From positions 1-43,003 of the forward strand of contig JAIRNY010000024.1 of NCBI GenBank assembly GCA_031257835.1: a stretch of DNA of 43,003 nt, read 5' to 3'. This stretch comes from Candidatus Endomicrobiellum cryptotermitis (GTDB lineage Bacteria > Elusimicrobiota > Endomicrobiia > Endomicrobiales > Endomicrobiaceae). The position numbers were made by a program, and so were the translations under genes. Positions 24,198 to 32,985 of this stretch are shown piece by piece. Every line of letters begins with the position of its first letter. The stretch's first letter is position 1. The notes under the pieces are model-generated. The model saw only the letters and a list, made by a program, of their open reading frames with translations. It searched no databases and was not told the origin of the DNA.

Positions 24198-25632
24198 GAT
24201 AAATACCTACTATTGTTGAGATTATACTATCCCTGATTGATTTCAAATCTTTTAAAGTAATTGGACATTCAGAAAATTGCCCATCAATAAATTTATTATT
24301 AATAATTTTTTCAACCATGTCTTGTATTCTTACAACTGTAGGCTCTTCAATACTACGACAAGCAGCTTCACAAGAATCTGCCATCATAACTATAGCAGCA
24401 ACTTTAGTTTGAGGTTTTGGCCCTTGATAACGAAAATCCTCAATATTTACATTTGCATCTTCTTCTAAAGCTCTGTGATAAAAAGAATACATAGATGTCG
24501 TGCCATGATGCTGCTGTATAATATTTATAATTTCGTTATCTATATTATACCTTTTTGCAAGAGAAACACCGTCTTTTACATGGGAAACTAAAATTAACCT
24601 TGACATTTCAGGAGTTAAAACATCGTGAGGATTGTGCCCTAACGTCTGATTTTCTATAAAATAGTTAGGGTTATTAAGTTTTCCTATATCATGATAATAA
24701 GCACCAATTCTTGCAAGCAAAGAATTTTCATTAACAGGATTTGCCGCACGCTCAGCAATATCTGCTGTCATTATAGAGTGATGATATGTTCCAGGAGCTT
24801 CCAGCATAAGACGTTTAAGCAAAGAGTTATTGAAATCTGAAAGTTCTATCAGTTTTATATTCGTCGTTCTAGAAAAAAGTTTTTCAAATAAAGGCATTAA
24901 TACTAAAAGCAAGACAGTAACAATAGAACCATTTAAAGCGCTATAAATAAGGTCATACTTAAATTGGGACGAGCCATAAGCATCAAACAAATAAAACATC
25001 GCTACTATTAAAATGTTTACAACGGAAACTTTCACCCCAGAATTTATAAAATCAGACCTTCTGCGAATATTTGAAACATTTGTAATAGCAGCAACACTAC
25101 CACAAAGCATTACAAGAAAAATATCAAACCTAAAATCATTTAAAAAAGCCACCACTAAACTTAAACTTATAGCATACAGTGTGCCTATTCTCTGAGATAA
25201 AAGTATTGCTCCCATAAGAGAAAATGCACCCACTGGAGTAATAAAAGGCGAAGAGTACTCCCTTGAAAGTTGGCAAATTAAAATTGCAATAACAAAAAGA
25301 AAACTCATCAAAAACACAGCATCATTATCTTTTATTATATTTTGTTCTTTACTTTTTACTTGGACAATAAATAAAATTATGTTTACTACAACAAAAATTG
25401 CAGTAGCAATCATAGATCTCCAGTTAATACCAAAAACTATAAAGAGCATTAAATAAAATAAAATTACTGTAACTGCAAAAGAAACAAAAACAGGTATTTT
25501 AATTTCTTTTGTAAACAAATTTTTAGATTCTCTTACAACAGGTGTTGAACGAGAACTTTTTCTTAGCTCTCTTGCAAGATGTAAAAACATAAACCTTATT
25601 TGAACTCTTAACTTTTCAAATAAATGATTCAT
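24169..25632 (-). CDS. pgpH: 7TM-HD cyclic-di-AMP phosphodiesterase (PgpH-like), lacking the extracellular domain
   Basis: This membrane HD-domain hydrolase would degrade c-di-AMP by analogy with PgpH. I chose ATG 25632, with AGAGGG just upstream, giving 487 residues. After a basic N-terminus there are about seven hydrophobic segments (residues 45-250), then an HD domain with GTYHHSIMTADIAERAA, IGAYYHDIGKL, HVKDGVSLAKRY and QQHHGT. The extracellular 7TMR-HDED domain of typical PgpH, some 250 residues, is absent. The gene lies between aspS and ybeY, the usual context. Confidence 0.85.
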   Translation of the reverse strand: MNHLFEKLRVQIRFMFLHLARELRKSSRSTPVVRESKNLFTKEIKIPVFVSFAVTVILFYLMLFIVFGINWRSMIATAIFVVVNIILFIVQVKSKEQNIIKDNDAVFLMSFLFVIAILICQLSREYSSPFITPVGAFSLMGAILLSQRIGTLYAISLSLVVAFLNDFRFDIFLVMLCGSVAAITNVSNIRRRSDFINSGVKVSVVNILIVAMFYLFDAYGSSQFKYDLIYSALNGSIVTVLLLVLMPLFEKLFSRTTNIKLIELSDFNNSLLKRLMLEAPGTYHHSIMTADIAERAANPVNENSLLARIGAYYHDIGKLNNPNYFIENQTLGHNPHDVLTPEMSRLILVSHVKDGVSLAKRYNIDNEIINIIQQHHGTTSMYSFYHRALEEDANVNIEDFRYQGPKPQTKVAAIVMMADSCEAACRSIEEPTVVRIQDMVEKIINNKFIDGQFSECPITLKDLKSIRDSIISTIVGIYHARIEYKQK

Positions 25633-25696
25633 ATGCCCTCTTAAAAATTTAAAAACAAACAATTTAAATTTTTCACTAACACTAAACGAATTGTGT

Positions 25697-27451
25697 TTAC
25701 TTAACAACAACTTTAAGGCCAAGTTCTTTAAGTTGCTTATCGCTCACTGTAGAAGGGGCATTAGACAATGGGTCTAAAGTTTTTTGAGTTTTAGGGAAGG
25801 CTATCACTTCTCGTATAGAGTCTTTCCCAGCAAATAATGCGCACATTCTATCAAACCCCAAAGCTACCCCGCCATGAGGAGGAGCGCCATAAGTAAGAGC
25901 ATCTAATAAAAACCCAAATTTTTCTTTTGCAGACTCATCAGAAATGTTTAAAATATCAAAAATTTTCTTTTGCAGACCACTGTTATGTATTCTTATAGAA
26001 CCACCACCAAGTTCTATACCATTTAAAATAATGTCATAAGCTTTTGCTTTTTGAGAACCAACATTTTCTTTATTTATAACATCTGGATCTTTAGGAGCTG
26101 TAAAAGGGTGATGAAGCGCCTGCCATCTTTGTTCTTCCTTATTCCACTCCATAAGAGGGAAATCTACAATCCACAAAAAATTGAACTTATTTTTATCTAT
26201 AAGGTCAAGATCTTTCCCTAATTTAAGTCTTAAAGCACCTAACCCTTGTGTGACAACTTTTTCTTCGTCTGCTAAAAAGACAACTAAATCTCCAACATTT
26301 GCATTAAGTTTTGAAATAATTGTTTTTATCTGTTCATCTTTAAAATATTTTACTATATTAGACTCTGCCCCTGAACTAGTAACTTTCATCCAAGCAAGCC
26401 CCTTAGCACCATAGTCGCCAACAAATTTTGTAAGAGTGTCTATTTCAGACCTAGAAAAATTTGATCCTTTTGGTACACATAAGCCTCTTACAATGCCACC
26501 TTTATTTATAGCAGAAGCAAATACACTAAACCCACAATTTTTAAGTTCTTGTGAAAAGTCCTTTATTTGCATGTCAAACCTTGTATCTGGTTTATCAGAC
26601 CCATAACGAAGCGTTGCATCTTGATAAGATATTTTTTCAAATGGAGTTTTAATTTCTATATTTAAAACCGATCTACACACTCTTGTAAACATTCTCTCTA
26701 CAAGGCTCATAACATCTTCTTCATCAACAAAAGACATCTCAAGATCAACTTGAGTAAATTCCAATTGCCTATCAGCTCTTAAATCCTCATCTCTAAAGCA
26801 TCTTGCAAGTTGATAATATTTATCAAAACCAGAGATCATCAAGATCTGTTTAAAAATTTGAGGTGATTGCGGAAGAGCAAAAAAACTGCCATGATAAATC
26901 CTTGAAGGTACCAAAAAGTCCCTTGCTCCTTCAGGTGTAGATTTTGTTAAAAAAGGAGTTTCTATATCTAAAAAACCTTCTTCATTTAAAAAGTTTCTTA
27001 CTTGGCTAGCAAGCTTATGGCGCATTATAAAATTTTTCTGGAAACTCATACGACGCAAATCTAAATATCTATATTTTAATCGCAACTCTTCAGAAGTATC
27101 TATAGTGTCTGAAATTTCAAAAGGTAGCACAGCAGATGTATTTAGCACTTCTAGCTCAGAAACAACAAGCTCTATATTGCCTGTAAACATATTAGGATTA
27201 AGTGTCCCTTCAGGCCTTTTTCTTACACTTCCTTTAACACATATTACATACTCACTTCTAAGATTTTCAGCTATCTTAAACATAGAAACGTTTTCCGGTT
27301 GAAAAACAATTTGCAAAATGCCTTCTCTGTCTCTTAAATCAACAAAAATTACACCACCATGATCCCTTCTAGAATGAACCCAACCAGACACCACTATCTC
27401 TTGACCTATACTACCTTCGGTCACTTTGCCACAGTAAATGCCTCTCTTCAT
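25697..27451 (-). CDS. aspS: Aspartyl-tRNA synthetase AspS
   Basis: This class II aminoacyl-tRNA synthetase is of the bacterial long type, 584 residues. An N-terminal OB-fold (VSGWVHSRRDHGGVIFVDLRD) is followed by motif 2 (FRDEDLRADRQLEFTQVD), an inserted GAD domain and motif 3 (GVALGFDRM) near the C-terminus. Length is normal. Whether it also charges tRNA-Asn cannot be decided from this window. It starts at ATG 27451, 50 bases after the Nudix gene. Confidence 0.97.
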   Translation of the reverse strand: MKRGIYCGKVTEGSIGQEIVVSGWVHSRRDHGGVIFVDLRDREGILQIVFQPENVSMFKIAENLRSEYVICVKGSVRKRPEGTLNPNMFTGNIELVVSELEVLNTSAVLPFEISDTIDTSEELRLKYRYLDLRRMSFQKNFIMRHKLASQVRNFLNEEGFLDIETPFLTKSTPEGARDFLVPSRIYHGSFFALPQSPQIFKQILMISGFDKYYQLARCFRDEDLRADRQLEFTQVDLEMSFVDEEDVMSLVERMFTRVCRSVLNIEIKTPFEKISYQDATLRYGSDKPDTRFDMQIKDFSQELKNCGFSVFASAINKGGIVRGLCVPKGSNFSRSEIDTLTKFVGDYGAKGLAWMKVTSSGAESNIVKYFKDEQIKTIISKLNANVGDLVVFLADEEKVVTQGLGALRLKLGKDLDLIDKNKFNFLWIVDFPLMEWNKEEQRWQALHHPFTAPKDPDVINKENVGSQKAKAYDIILNGIELGGGSIRIHNSGLQKKIFDILNISDESAKEKFGFLLDALTYGAPPHGGVALGFDRMCALFAGKDSIREVIAFPKTQKTLDPLSNAPSTVSDKQLKELGLKVVVK

Positions 27452-27501
27452 AAAACCCTCTATAAATTTTTATATATAAATAACTTAATATGTATAAAAT
27501 C

Positions 27502-28044
27502 TTAATTTACAAATTTTTTACTTAAATGAATTGAAAAATTTAAAATCGCTATAATCGTTTTGCCATCAGTAATTTTTCCACTTTTTATCATTTTCAAAGC
27601 ATCACTAAAATTTAAAATTTCTGTTACAACAAACTCATCTTCGTCAGGTTTTGCAATACCTTTTTGCAAGTCAAAAGCTGTAAAAATATGTAAAAGTTCA
27701 GTAGAAAAAGCTGTAGACGGATAAAAAGATATCATTTTATTTAGCTTTCCAGCTCGGTAGCCTGTTTCTTCTTTCAACTCTCTTGTTGCACATTCTAAAG
27801 GAGTTTCTCCAGCATCTATTTTTCCAGCTGGAATTTCATAAGTTGTTTGATTTATAACATACCTGAATTGTTTAACCAAAACAATATTAGAATCGTCTAC
27901 AAACGGTAAAACTGCACAAGCGCCTGGATGTTGTATATATTCTCTTTTTGCAGTAGCACCATTTGACAATCTAACATCATCACAACAAAACTCTAAAACT
28001 TTGCCTTTGAATATACTATTTTTTCTTATAAGTTTTTCAGTCAT
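27502..28044 (-). CDS. Nudix hydrolase, ADP-ribose pyrophosphatase-like
   Basis: The Nudix box reads GETPLECATRELKEETGY, with all catalytic Glu residues, near residue 78 of 180. N-terminal LIRKNSIFKGKVLEF and VKQFRYVINQTTYEIPAGKI match the ADP-ribose pyrophosphatase subgroup (NudF-like), which hydrolyses ADP-ribose to AMP and ribose 5-phosphate. Substrate assignment is by similarity. The gene follows a 312-base stretch without an intact gene. Confidence 0.87.
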   Translation of the reverse strand: MTEKLIRKNSIFKGKVLEFCCDDVRLSNGATAKREYIQHPGACAVLPFVDDSNIVLVKQFRYVINQTTYEIPAGKIDAGETPLECATRELKEETGYRAGKLNKMISFYPSTAFSTELLHIFTAFDLQKGIAKPDEDEFVVTEILNFSDALKMIKSGKITDGKTIIAILNFSIHLSKKFVN

Positions 28045-28094
28045 AAGACCTCTTAGATTACGACTAACATTCTAACATTTTTTTACATAAACAT

Positions 28095-28139
28095 AAAGAC
28101 AACAGTCATTAGTTAAATATTCTAAAAACTATTGTCTTT
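28095..28139 (-). other. Intergenic hairpin upstream of the Nudix gene
   Basis: AAAGACAACAGT (28095-28106) pairs with ACTATTGTCTTT (28128-28139) across a 21-base loop. On the - strand the single mismatch becomes a G-U pair, suggesting it acts as RNA on that strand, 50 bases before the Nudix start. No T-tract follows, so it is not a standard terminator. Confidence 0.4.
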
Positions 28140-28210
28140 ATTAACAATATACAATATATACTTTACGTATTTATTCATATATTATTTGTATTTATATTAT
28201 ATCTAATTGT

Positions 28211-28352
28211 TCACACAAGCTCGCCAGTCCAATCACTTTTGGCATCAAATCGTGTATTTAAATTTAATGAATCCATCTTTAACTTGCCCCTTACTAGAAC
28301 TTGCTGACAAGTCTACACCATTGATTAATTCACTAAAAGAATTAATTTCCAG
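28211..28352 (-). pseudogene. Short decayed reading frame after argG
   Basis: Within the 312-base gap between argG and the Nudix gene, the - strand reads ILEINSFSELINGVDLSAS, then GQVKDGFIKFKYT and, after a one-base shift, FDAKSDWTGELV ending in TGA at 28211-28213. The joined text is protein-like but has no start codon. It does not resemble ArgH, the usual neighbour of ArgG. I cannot name it. The remaining bases, 28045-28210, are very AT-rich and show only the hairpin listed separately. Confidence 0.35.
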
Positions 28353-28356
28353 TATA

Positions 28357-29583
28357 TTATTTAGGCATATGTTTTTTTCTAAGCATGGCTAAAACTTTAG
28401 TAGGAAGTCCCCAAAGATTTATAAAACCTTCCGCATCTTTATGATTATATATTGGGTCTTTCTCAAAAGTTGCAAGTTCTTGCCAATATAAAGAATACTT
28501 TGCATCTCTTGATATTGGAGTAATATTACCTTTATAAAGTTTCAGTTTTACAGAACCAGAAACATGTTCTTGAGTTTTATTTATAAATGCGTCCAATGCA
28601 TCTTTCAATGGAGAAAACCATAACCCATAATAGGAAAGTTCTGCATATTTAGCAGACAAAGATTGTTTAAAATGTAACGTATCTCTATCCAAAGCTATAG
28701 ATTCCAACTCTTGATGGGCTGCATATAGTACAGCTGCGGCAGGAGATTCATAAACACCTCTTGATTTCATACCAACAAGCCTGTTTTCAACTATGTCTAC
28801 TCTTCCTATCCCATTTTTACCAGCAATTTCATTTAACTTTGAAATTAATTCAACAGGTTTTAAAGTTTTTCCATTAATTGCAACTGGAATACCTTTTATA
28901 AAACTTATTTCAAGGTTTGTAGGTTTGTTTGGAGCTTTTTCTAAAGAAACTGTCATCTTAAACATTGACTCGTCATAACCTTTTTTTAAGTTTTCCAAAA
29001 CACCGCCTTCATAAGAAATGTGCCATAAGTTTGCATCTGAAGAGTAAGGCTTTGCTTTAGTTACAGAAACTGAAATATTCTTTTTTTTTGCATACTTTAT
29101 TGCGTCTTCTCTGGATTTTATATCCCACTGTCTCCAAGGAGCAATAATTTTTACGTTTGGAATTAAAGCTTTAAAAGCAAGCTCAAAACGCACTTGATCA
29201 TTACCTTTCCCTGTTGCTCCATGGCAAACAGCATCTGCATTCTCTTTTTTTACTATTTCTGCAATTTTTTTAGCAATGATAGGTCTTGCTAAAGCTGTGC
29301 CTAAAAAATATCTATTTTCATAAAGTGCCTGAGATTTTATTGCTGGATAAATATAGTCTCTAACAAACTCTTCTTTGGCATCTATTATATATGACTTGGA
29401 TGCTCCTGTTTTTTTAGCTTTTTCGTTTAGACCTTTTAGTTCTTTACCTTGACCTACATCCACACAGCAAGCTATAACTTCGCAATTATAATTTTCTTTT
29501 ACCCACGACAAAATAATAGATGTATCAAGACCACCTGAGTAAGCTACAACAACTTTTTTTATTTCAGATTTTTCTTGTAACAT
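28357..29583 (-). CDS. argG: Argininosuccinate synthase ArgG
   Basis: ArgG condenses citrulline and aspartate with ATP. The 408-residue protein has the N-type ATP loop VVAYSGGLDTSIIL near residue 12, HGATGKGNDQVRFE near residue 120, and SSDANLWHISYEGG. Length matches the family. The start ATG is preceded by GGGGTAAAAG. It is downstream of argD by 74 bases. ArgH, ArgF, ArgC and ArgJ are not in the window. Confidence 0.96.
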   Translation of the reverse strand: MLQEKSEIKKVVVAYSGGLDTSIILSWVKENYNCEVIACCVDVGQGKELKGLNEKAKKTGASKSYIIDAKEEFVRDYIYPAIKSQALYENRYFLGTALARPIIAKKIAEIVKKENADAVCHGATGKGNDQVRFELAFKALIPNVKIIAPWRQWDIKSREDAIKYAKKKNISVSVTKAKPYSSDANLWHISYEGGVLENLKKGYDESMFKMTVSLEKAPNKPTNLEISFIKGIPVAINGKTLKPVELISKLNEIAGKNGIGRVDIVENRLVGMKSRGVYESPAAAVLYAAHQELESIALDRDTLHFKQSLSAKYAELSYYGLWFSPLKDALDAFINKTQEHVSGSVKLKLYKGNITPISRDAKYSLYWQELATFEKDPIYNHKDAEGFINLWGLPTKVLAMLRKKHMPK

Positions 29584-29657
29584 TTCTTTTACCCCACAAT
29601 TTATTAATATATGCTATCAAACCAAAAAGTAACAAAAGTACAAACAACAATTTATAA

Positions 29658-30848
29658 CTATGCTTGCTTTGTTAAAGCTTCATCTATAATTTTTATTGCT
29701 GTATCAACATCTCTTTTGGTAATTATAAGTGCAGGCAAAAGTCTTAAAACTGTATCATGAGTACAATTTATGATCAATCCTTTACTTAAACAATAACTTA
29801 CAATATTTTTACCATTAACAGTCAAATCAATTCCTATTATCAAACCTATACCTCTAATTTCTTTAATAATAGAATGTTTAGTTTTTAATGTTTCTAATTT
29901 TGAAAAAAGGTATTTAGAAATTTTAAGCGAATTGTTCAAAAATTTTGAGTTCATAATTTTCAAAACAGAAGTAGCTGCTGCGCAAGATACAGGATTACCT
30001 CCAAAAGTAGAGCCATGGTCCCCATACACAAAAGCGTCAGCACACTTTTTAGAAGCAATCGTTGCACCTAAAGGGAGTCCATTAGCTAAAGATTTTGCTA
30101 TTGTAACAATATCAGGTTTTATATTATAATTTTCAAAAGCATAAAATTTTCCTGTACGACCTACCCCACACTGAATTTCATCAAAAATTAAAAGAATGTT
30201 GTTCTTATCACATAAAACTCTTAAATCTTTTAAGAATTTTTTATCTGCAGGAAATATCCCTCCCTCCCCTTGTACGGGTTCTACAATAACTGCAACAGTT
30301 TTACTGCTTATAAGTTTTTTTACAGACTCTATATCATTAAATCTAGCAAAAACAAACTTTTCTTGTAACGGTTTTAAATATTCATGAAATTTTTTTTGGC
30401 CTGTAGCTGCTATTGTAGCCATCGTCCTCCCATGAAAAGAATTATCAAAACAAATTATTTCATAACGGTTGCCGTCCTTAGATGGATTTAAAAAACCCCA
30501 TTTTCTTGCAAGTTTTATTGCACACTCGTTTGCTTCTGCCCCTGAATTTGATAAAAAAACTTTAGCGCCAACAAAAGTTCTCTTAGCAAGGGTTTGCCCG
30601 AACTTAACTTTAGACGGGGCATAGTATAAATTAGACGTGTGCATATACAAATCTACTTGAGATTTTATCGCTTTTACAACAAAATCATTACAATGGCCCA
30701 CGTTACACACACTAATACCTGAAAAAAAGTCTAAATATTTTTTACCTTTATCATCCCAAACAAACTGGTTTTTAGCCTTTTTTATAACCAAGTTATTACG
30801 TTTATACGTGTGCATAAAATACTGATTTTCTATTTGTTTTATATTCAT
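29658..30848 (-). CDS. argD: Acetylornithine aminotransferase ArgD
   Basis: ArgD is a PLP-dependent class III aminotransferase that converts N-acetylglutamate semialdehyde to N-acetylornithine. The 396-residue protein shows LDFFSGISVCNVGH, FLSNSGAEANECAIKLAR, FHGRTMATIAATGQ, LIFDEIQCGVGRTGKFYAFE and the PLP-lysine segment TIAKSLANGLPLGA. It overlaps argB by four bases, so the two are coupled. Confidence 0.95.
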   Translation of the reverse strand: MNIKQIENQYFMHTYKRNNLVIKKAKNQFVWDDKGKKYLDFFSGISVCNVGHCNDFVVKAIKSQVDLYMHTSNLYYAPSKVKFGQTLAKRTFVGAKVFLSNSGAEANECAIKLARKWGFLNPSKDGNRYEIICFDNSFHGRTMATIAATGQKKFHEYLKPLQEKFVFARFNDIESVKKLISSKTVAVIVEPVQGEGGIFPADKKFLKDLRVLCDKNNILLIFDEIQCGVGRTGKFYAFENYNIKPDIVTIAKSLANGLPLGATIASKKCADAFVYGDHGSTFGGNPVSCAAATSVLKIMNSKFLNNSLKISKYLFSKLETLKTKHSIIKEIRGIGLIIGIDLTVNGKNIVSYCLSKGLIINCTHDTVLRLLPALIITKRDVDTAIKIIDEALTKQA

Positions 30849-31594
30849 TTTTTTATAACCGTACCATTCATTTTTATAATACCACTTGCACCATCAACTA
30901 TCCAAACTTCTTGCACTCCTTTTTTAAGAGAATTTAGACAAGCTTGTATTTTAGGTATCATGCCCCCTGTTATTATTTTATTTTTTATCAAAGAATCTAC
31001 ATCTTTCATTTTTATCTCTTCTATAGTCTTGTTATCTTTATCTAAAACACCACAAACATCTGTTAGAAACACCAACTTTTGAGCTTTAAATGCACTAGCT
31101 ATAGCAGAAGTCAAAGTATCAGCATTGACATTTAAACTGTTTGCATTGCTGTCACAGGCAATAGAGGCTATAACCGGCAAAAAATCTTCTTTAAGTAAAA
31201 CCTCTATAAGTTTCTTATTTACCTTTACAGGCTCTCCAACAAAACCTAAACGTTTAATCTGCTTACATATTACAGTATTTGCATCCTTTGCTGATACACC
31301 TACAGCTTTTACTTTATTTTTTATAAGTCCTGCAACTAAATTTCTGTTAACCTTACCACTTAAAACCATTTCTGCAACAGATAAAACTTCTTTATCTGTA
31401 AATCTTAAACCATTTATAAATTTACTTTTTATAGAAAACTTTTCAAGCAAAAAATTTATTTCAGAGCCTCCTCCATGAATTAAAATAACTTTTTGCTTAC
31501 GTGAAATTTCAGCCAGTTCTTTTAAAAATTTTTTTTGAGATTTAAAATCTTTAGTTAAACTGCCTCCAAATTTCACTACCATTAAAGGTTTCAT
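30845..31594 (-). CDS. argB: Acetylglutamate kinase ArgB
   Basis: ArgB phosphorylates N-acetylglutamate. The 249-residue amino-acid kinase has MVVKFGGSLTKD at the N-terminus, VILIHGGGSEINFLLEK near residue 36, NVNADTLTSAIA and a C-terminal GGMIPKIQACLNSLKKGV. The length is that of the short, E. coli-like form, which usually lacks the N-terminal arginine-sensing helix; feedback inhibition by arginine is therefore not expected, by analogy. It overlaps the nuclease gene upstream by four bases. Confidence 0.94.
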   Translation of the reverse strand: MKPLMVVKFGGSLTKDFKSQKKFLKELAEISRKQKVILIHGGGSEINFLLEKFSIKSKFINGLRFTDKEVLSVAEMVLSGKVNRNLVAGLIKNKVKAVGVSAKDANTVICKQIKRLGFVGEPVKVNKKLIEVLLKEDFLPVIASIACDSNANSLNVNADTLTSAIASAFKAQKLVFLTDVCGVLDKDNKTIEEIKMKDVDSLIKNKIITGGMIPKIQACLNSLKKGVQEVWIVDGASGIIKMNGTVIKK

Positions 31595-32325
31595 CTTATT
31601 TCCTCTTTACATTCTTTTGAATATTTACATTTAAAATGAAAATTACACAAACTGCACTTAGACATATCTGCTTGAAAATTTTCTGACGCTATTTTTTCTG
31701 CAACATCTAAAGCAATGTCTATGGCTTTCTTAATATCATCTTGCGTCCTTTTTGTATAAATCTTTTTATTCTCAGACAAAAAATACACTGAAATTTTATT
31801 TGGATTAAATCCAAAAATATTTTTACAAGCATAAGCGTAAAAAGTTAATTGCAAGTCTTTATCTACTTTCTCTTGTTCCCAAATATTTATATGAGTTTTA
31901 TAATCCATAACTTCATACGTACCATCTGGATGTTCATCTATTCTATCAATAATCCCTACAAACCTATACTTACCGATATTAGCATCAAAAGATTTTTCAA
32001 CATATACAATCTTAGTTTTAGATTTTTTAAAAGATTCATAATAATTCTTTAATATTTTATTACCTCGCACATAATACTCAAAAGTTTGCCCAGGACTAAC
32101 AAAACCATCATTTTTCCAAGAACTATTATAACAATCTACTAGCTCATCATAAGACTTTTTTTTACCATAACAAAATTGTTCAAGCGTTCTATGAATTATA
32201 TTACCAAAAGTAATGTCAGCATTAGCTGTAGCGTAAAGATTATATATATATATTAATTTATATCTATACGGACAAAATAAATATGCATTTATTCTTGAAT
32301 AACTTATCTTAAAATCTTGCCTCAT
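31591..32325 (-). CDS. RecB-like PD-(D/E)XK nuclease with Fe-S cysteines
   Basis: The 244-residue protein resembles the C-terminal nuclease domain of AddB/RecB and Cas4. It has SRINAYLFCPYRYKL, ITFGNIIHRTLEQF, the catalytic core GIIDRIDEHPDGTYEVMDYK (Asp, then Asp-x-Lys) near residues 123-142, QLTFYAYA, and C-terminal cysteines CSLCNFHFKC. One N-terminal and three C-terminal cysteines suggest a 4Fe-4S cluster. There is no helicase domain. It lies between rsmD and argB with a four-base overlap to argB. Its role is probably in DNA repair, but this is uncertain. Confidence 0.8.
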   Translation of the reverse strand: MRQDFKISYSRINAYLFCPYRYKLIYIYNLYATANADITFGNIIHRTLEQFCYGKKKSYDELVDCYNSSWKNDGFVSPGQTFEYYVRGNKILKNYYESFKKSKTKIVYVEKSFDANIGKYRFVGIIDRIDEHPDGTYEVMDYKTHINIWEQEKVDKDLQLTFYAYACKNIFGFNPNKISVYFLSENKKIYTKRTQDDIKKAIDIALDVAEKIASENFQADMSKCSLCNFHFKCKYSKECKEEIR

Positions 32326-32330
32326 TTATA

Positions 32331-32903
32331 TTACCTTATACTTCTATAAAAGGAAATAACAGTATCCCCATACTTTTCTACTCTAAAACAGTCAAGTCCG
32401 GTAACTTTCCCTATAGGCTCTTTGACATGCTTTTGAGCTATTAAAACAGAGTCCTCTTTTAATATATTATATCTAACTATATTTTTTAAAGTAGGCAATG
32501 TCAAAGCTAATGCATTTTTGTCTCCATCTTTATAAGGAGGACCCATAAAAACTATATCGTACTTGTCTTGCAAAACACAAAAGTCCTTGATAACATTACA
32601 TTTAATAACTTCTGCACGATCGTTGAAATTTAAAGCGTTTAAATTATTCTTAATAAGAGACAAAGATGCATTGCTAAGTTCTGCAAAAACTACTTTTTTA
32701 GCTCCTCTTGAAAGAGCTTCAATTCCAAAAGAACCTACACCTGCAAACAAATCTAAAAAAGTTGCGTTTGGAACTTTAAACTGTATTATGTCAAAAACAG
32801 ATTTTTTCACCCTGCCAAGCATTGGACGTATAGACAGATCATCTTGAGGAAGTGTTTTTAGAAATCTCCCTCTTGCTGTGCCTGCAATAACTCTTAAACT
32901 CAC
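32331..32903 (-). CDS. rsmD: 16S rRNA (guanine-966 N2) methyltransferase RsmD-like, altered catalytic motif
   Basis: The 190-residue protein has the RsmD N-terminus RVIAGTARGRFLKTL, the RPMLGRVKKSVFDI segment, SAM-binding FLDLFAGVGSFGIEALSRGA near residue 48, and motif IV. The start is GTG 32903 with GGAG seven bases upstream. Motif IV should read DPPY or DPPF, but here it reads FMGPPYKDGD, with Gly in place of the substrate-binding Asp (a single-base change, GAT to GGT). The enzyme may be inactive or weakened, even though the rest is well kept. Confidence 0.88.
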   Translation of the reverse strand: MSLRVIAGTARGRFLKTLPQDDLSIRPMLGRVKKSVFDIIQFKVPNATFLDLFAGVGSFGIEALSRGAKKVVFAELSNASLSLIKNNLNALNFNDRAEVIKCNVIKDFCVLQDKYDIVFMGPPYKDGDKNALALTLPTLKNIVRYNILKEDSVLIAQKHVKEPIGKVTGLDCFRVEKYGDTVISFYRSIR

Positions 32904-32985
32904 AAATATTCTCCAAATACTTAATTAATATTAATTACTGCTCATTAATTTATAATGTTAAATAAAGTAAGTAAAAATTTATTTT

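Noticed and set aside
28211-28352. Remnant of argH
   Set aside because: Gene order suggested it, but the translated pieces share no argininosuccinate lyase motif.
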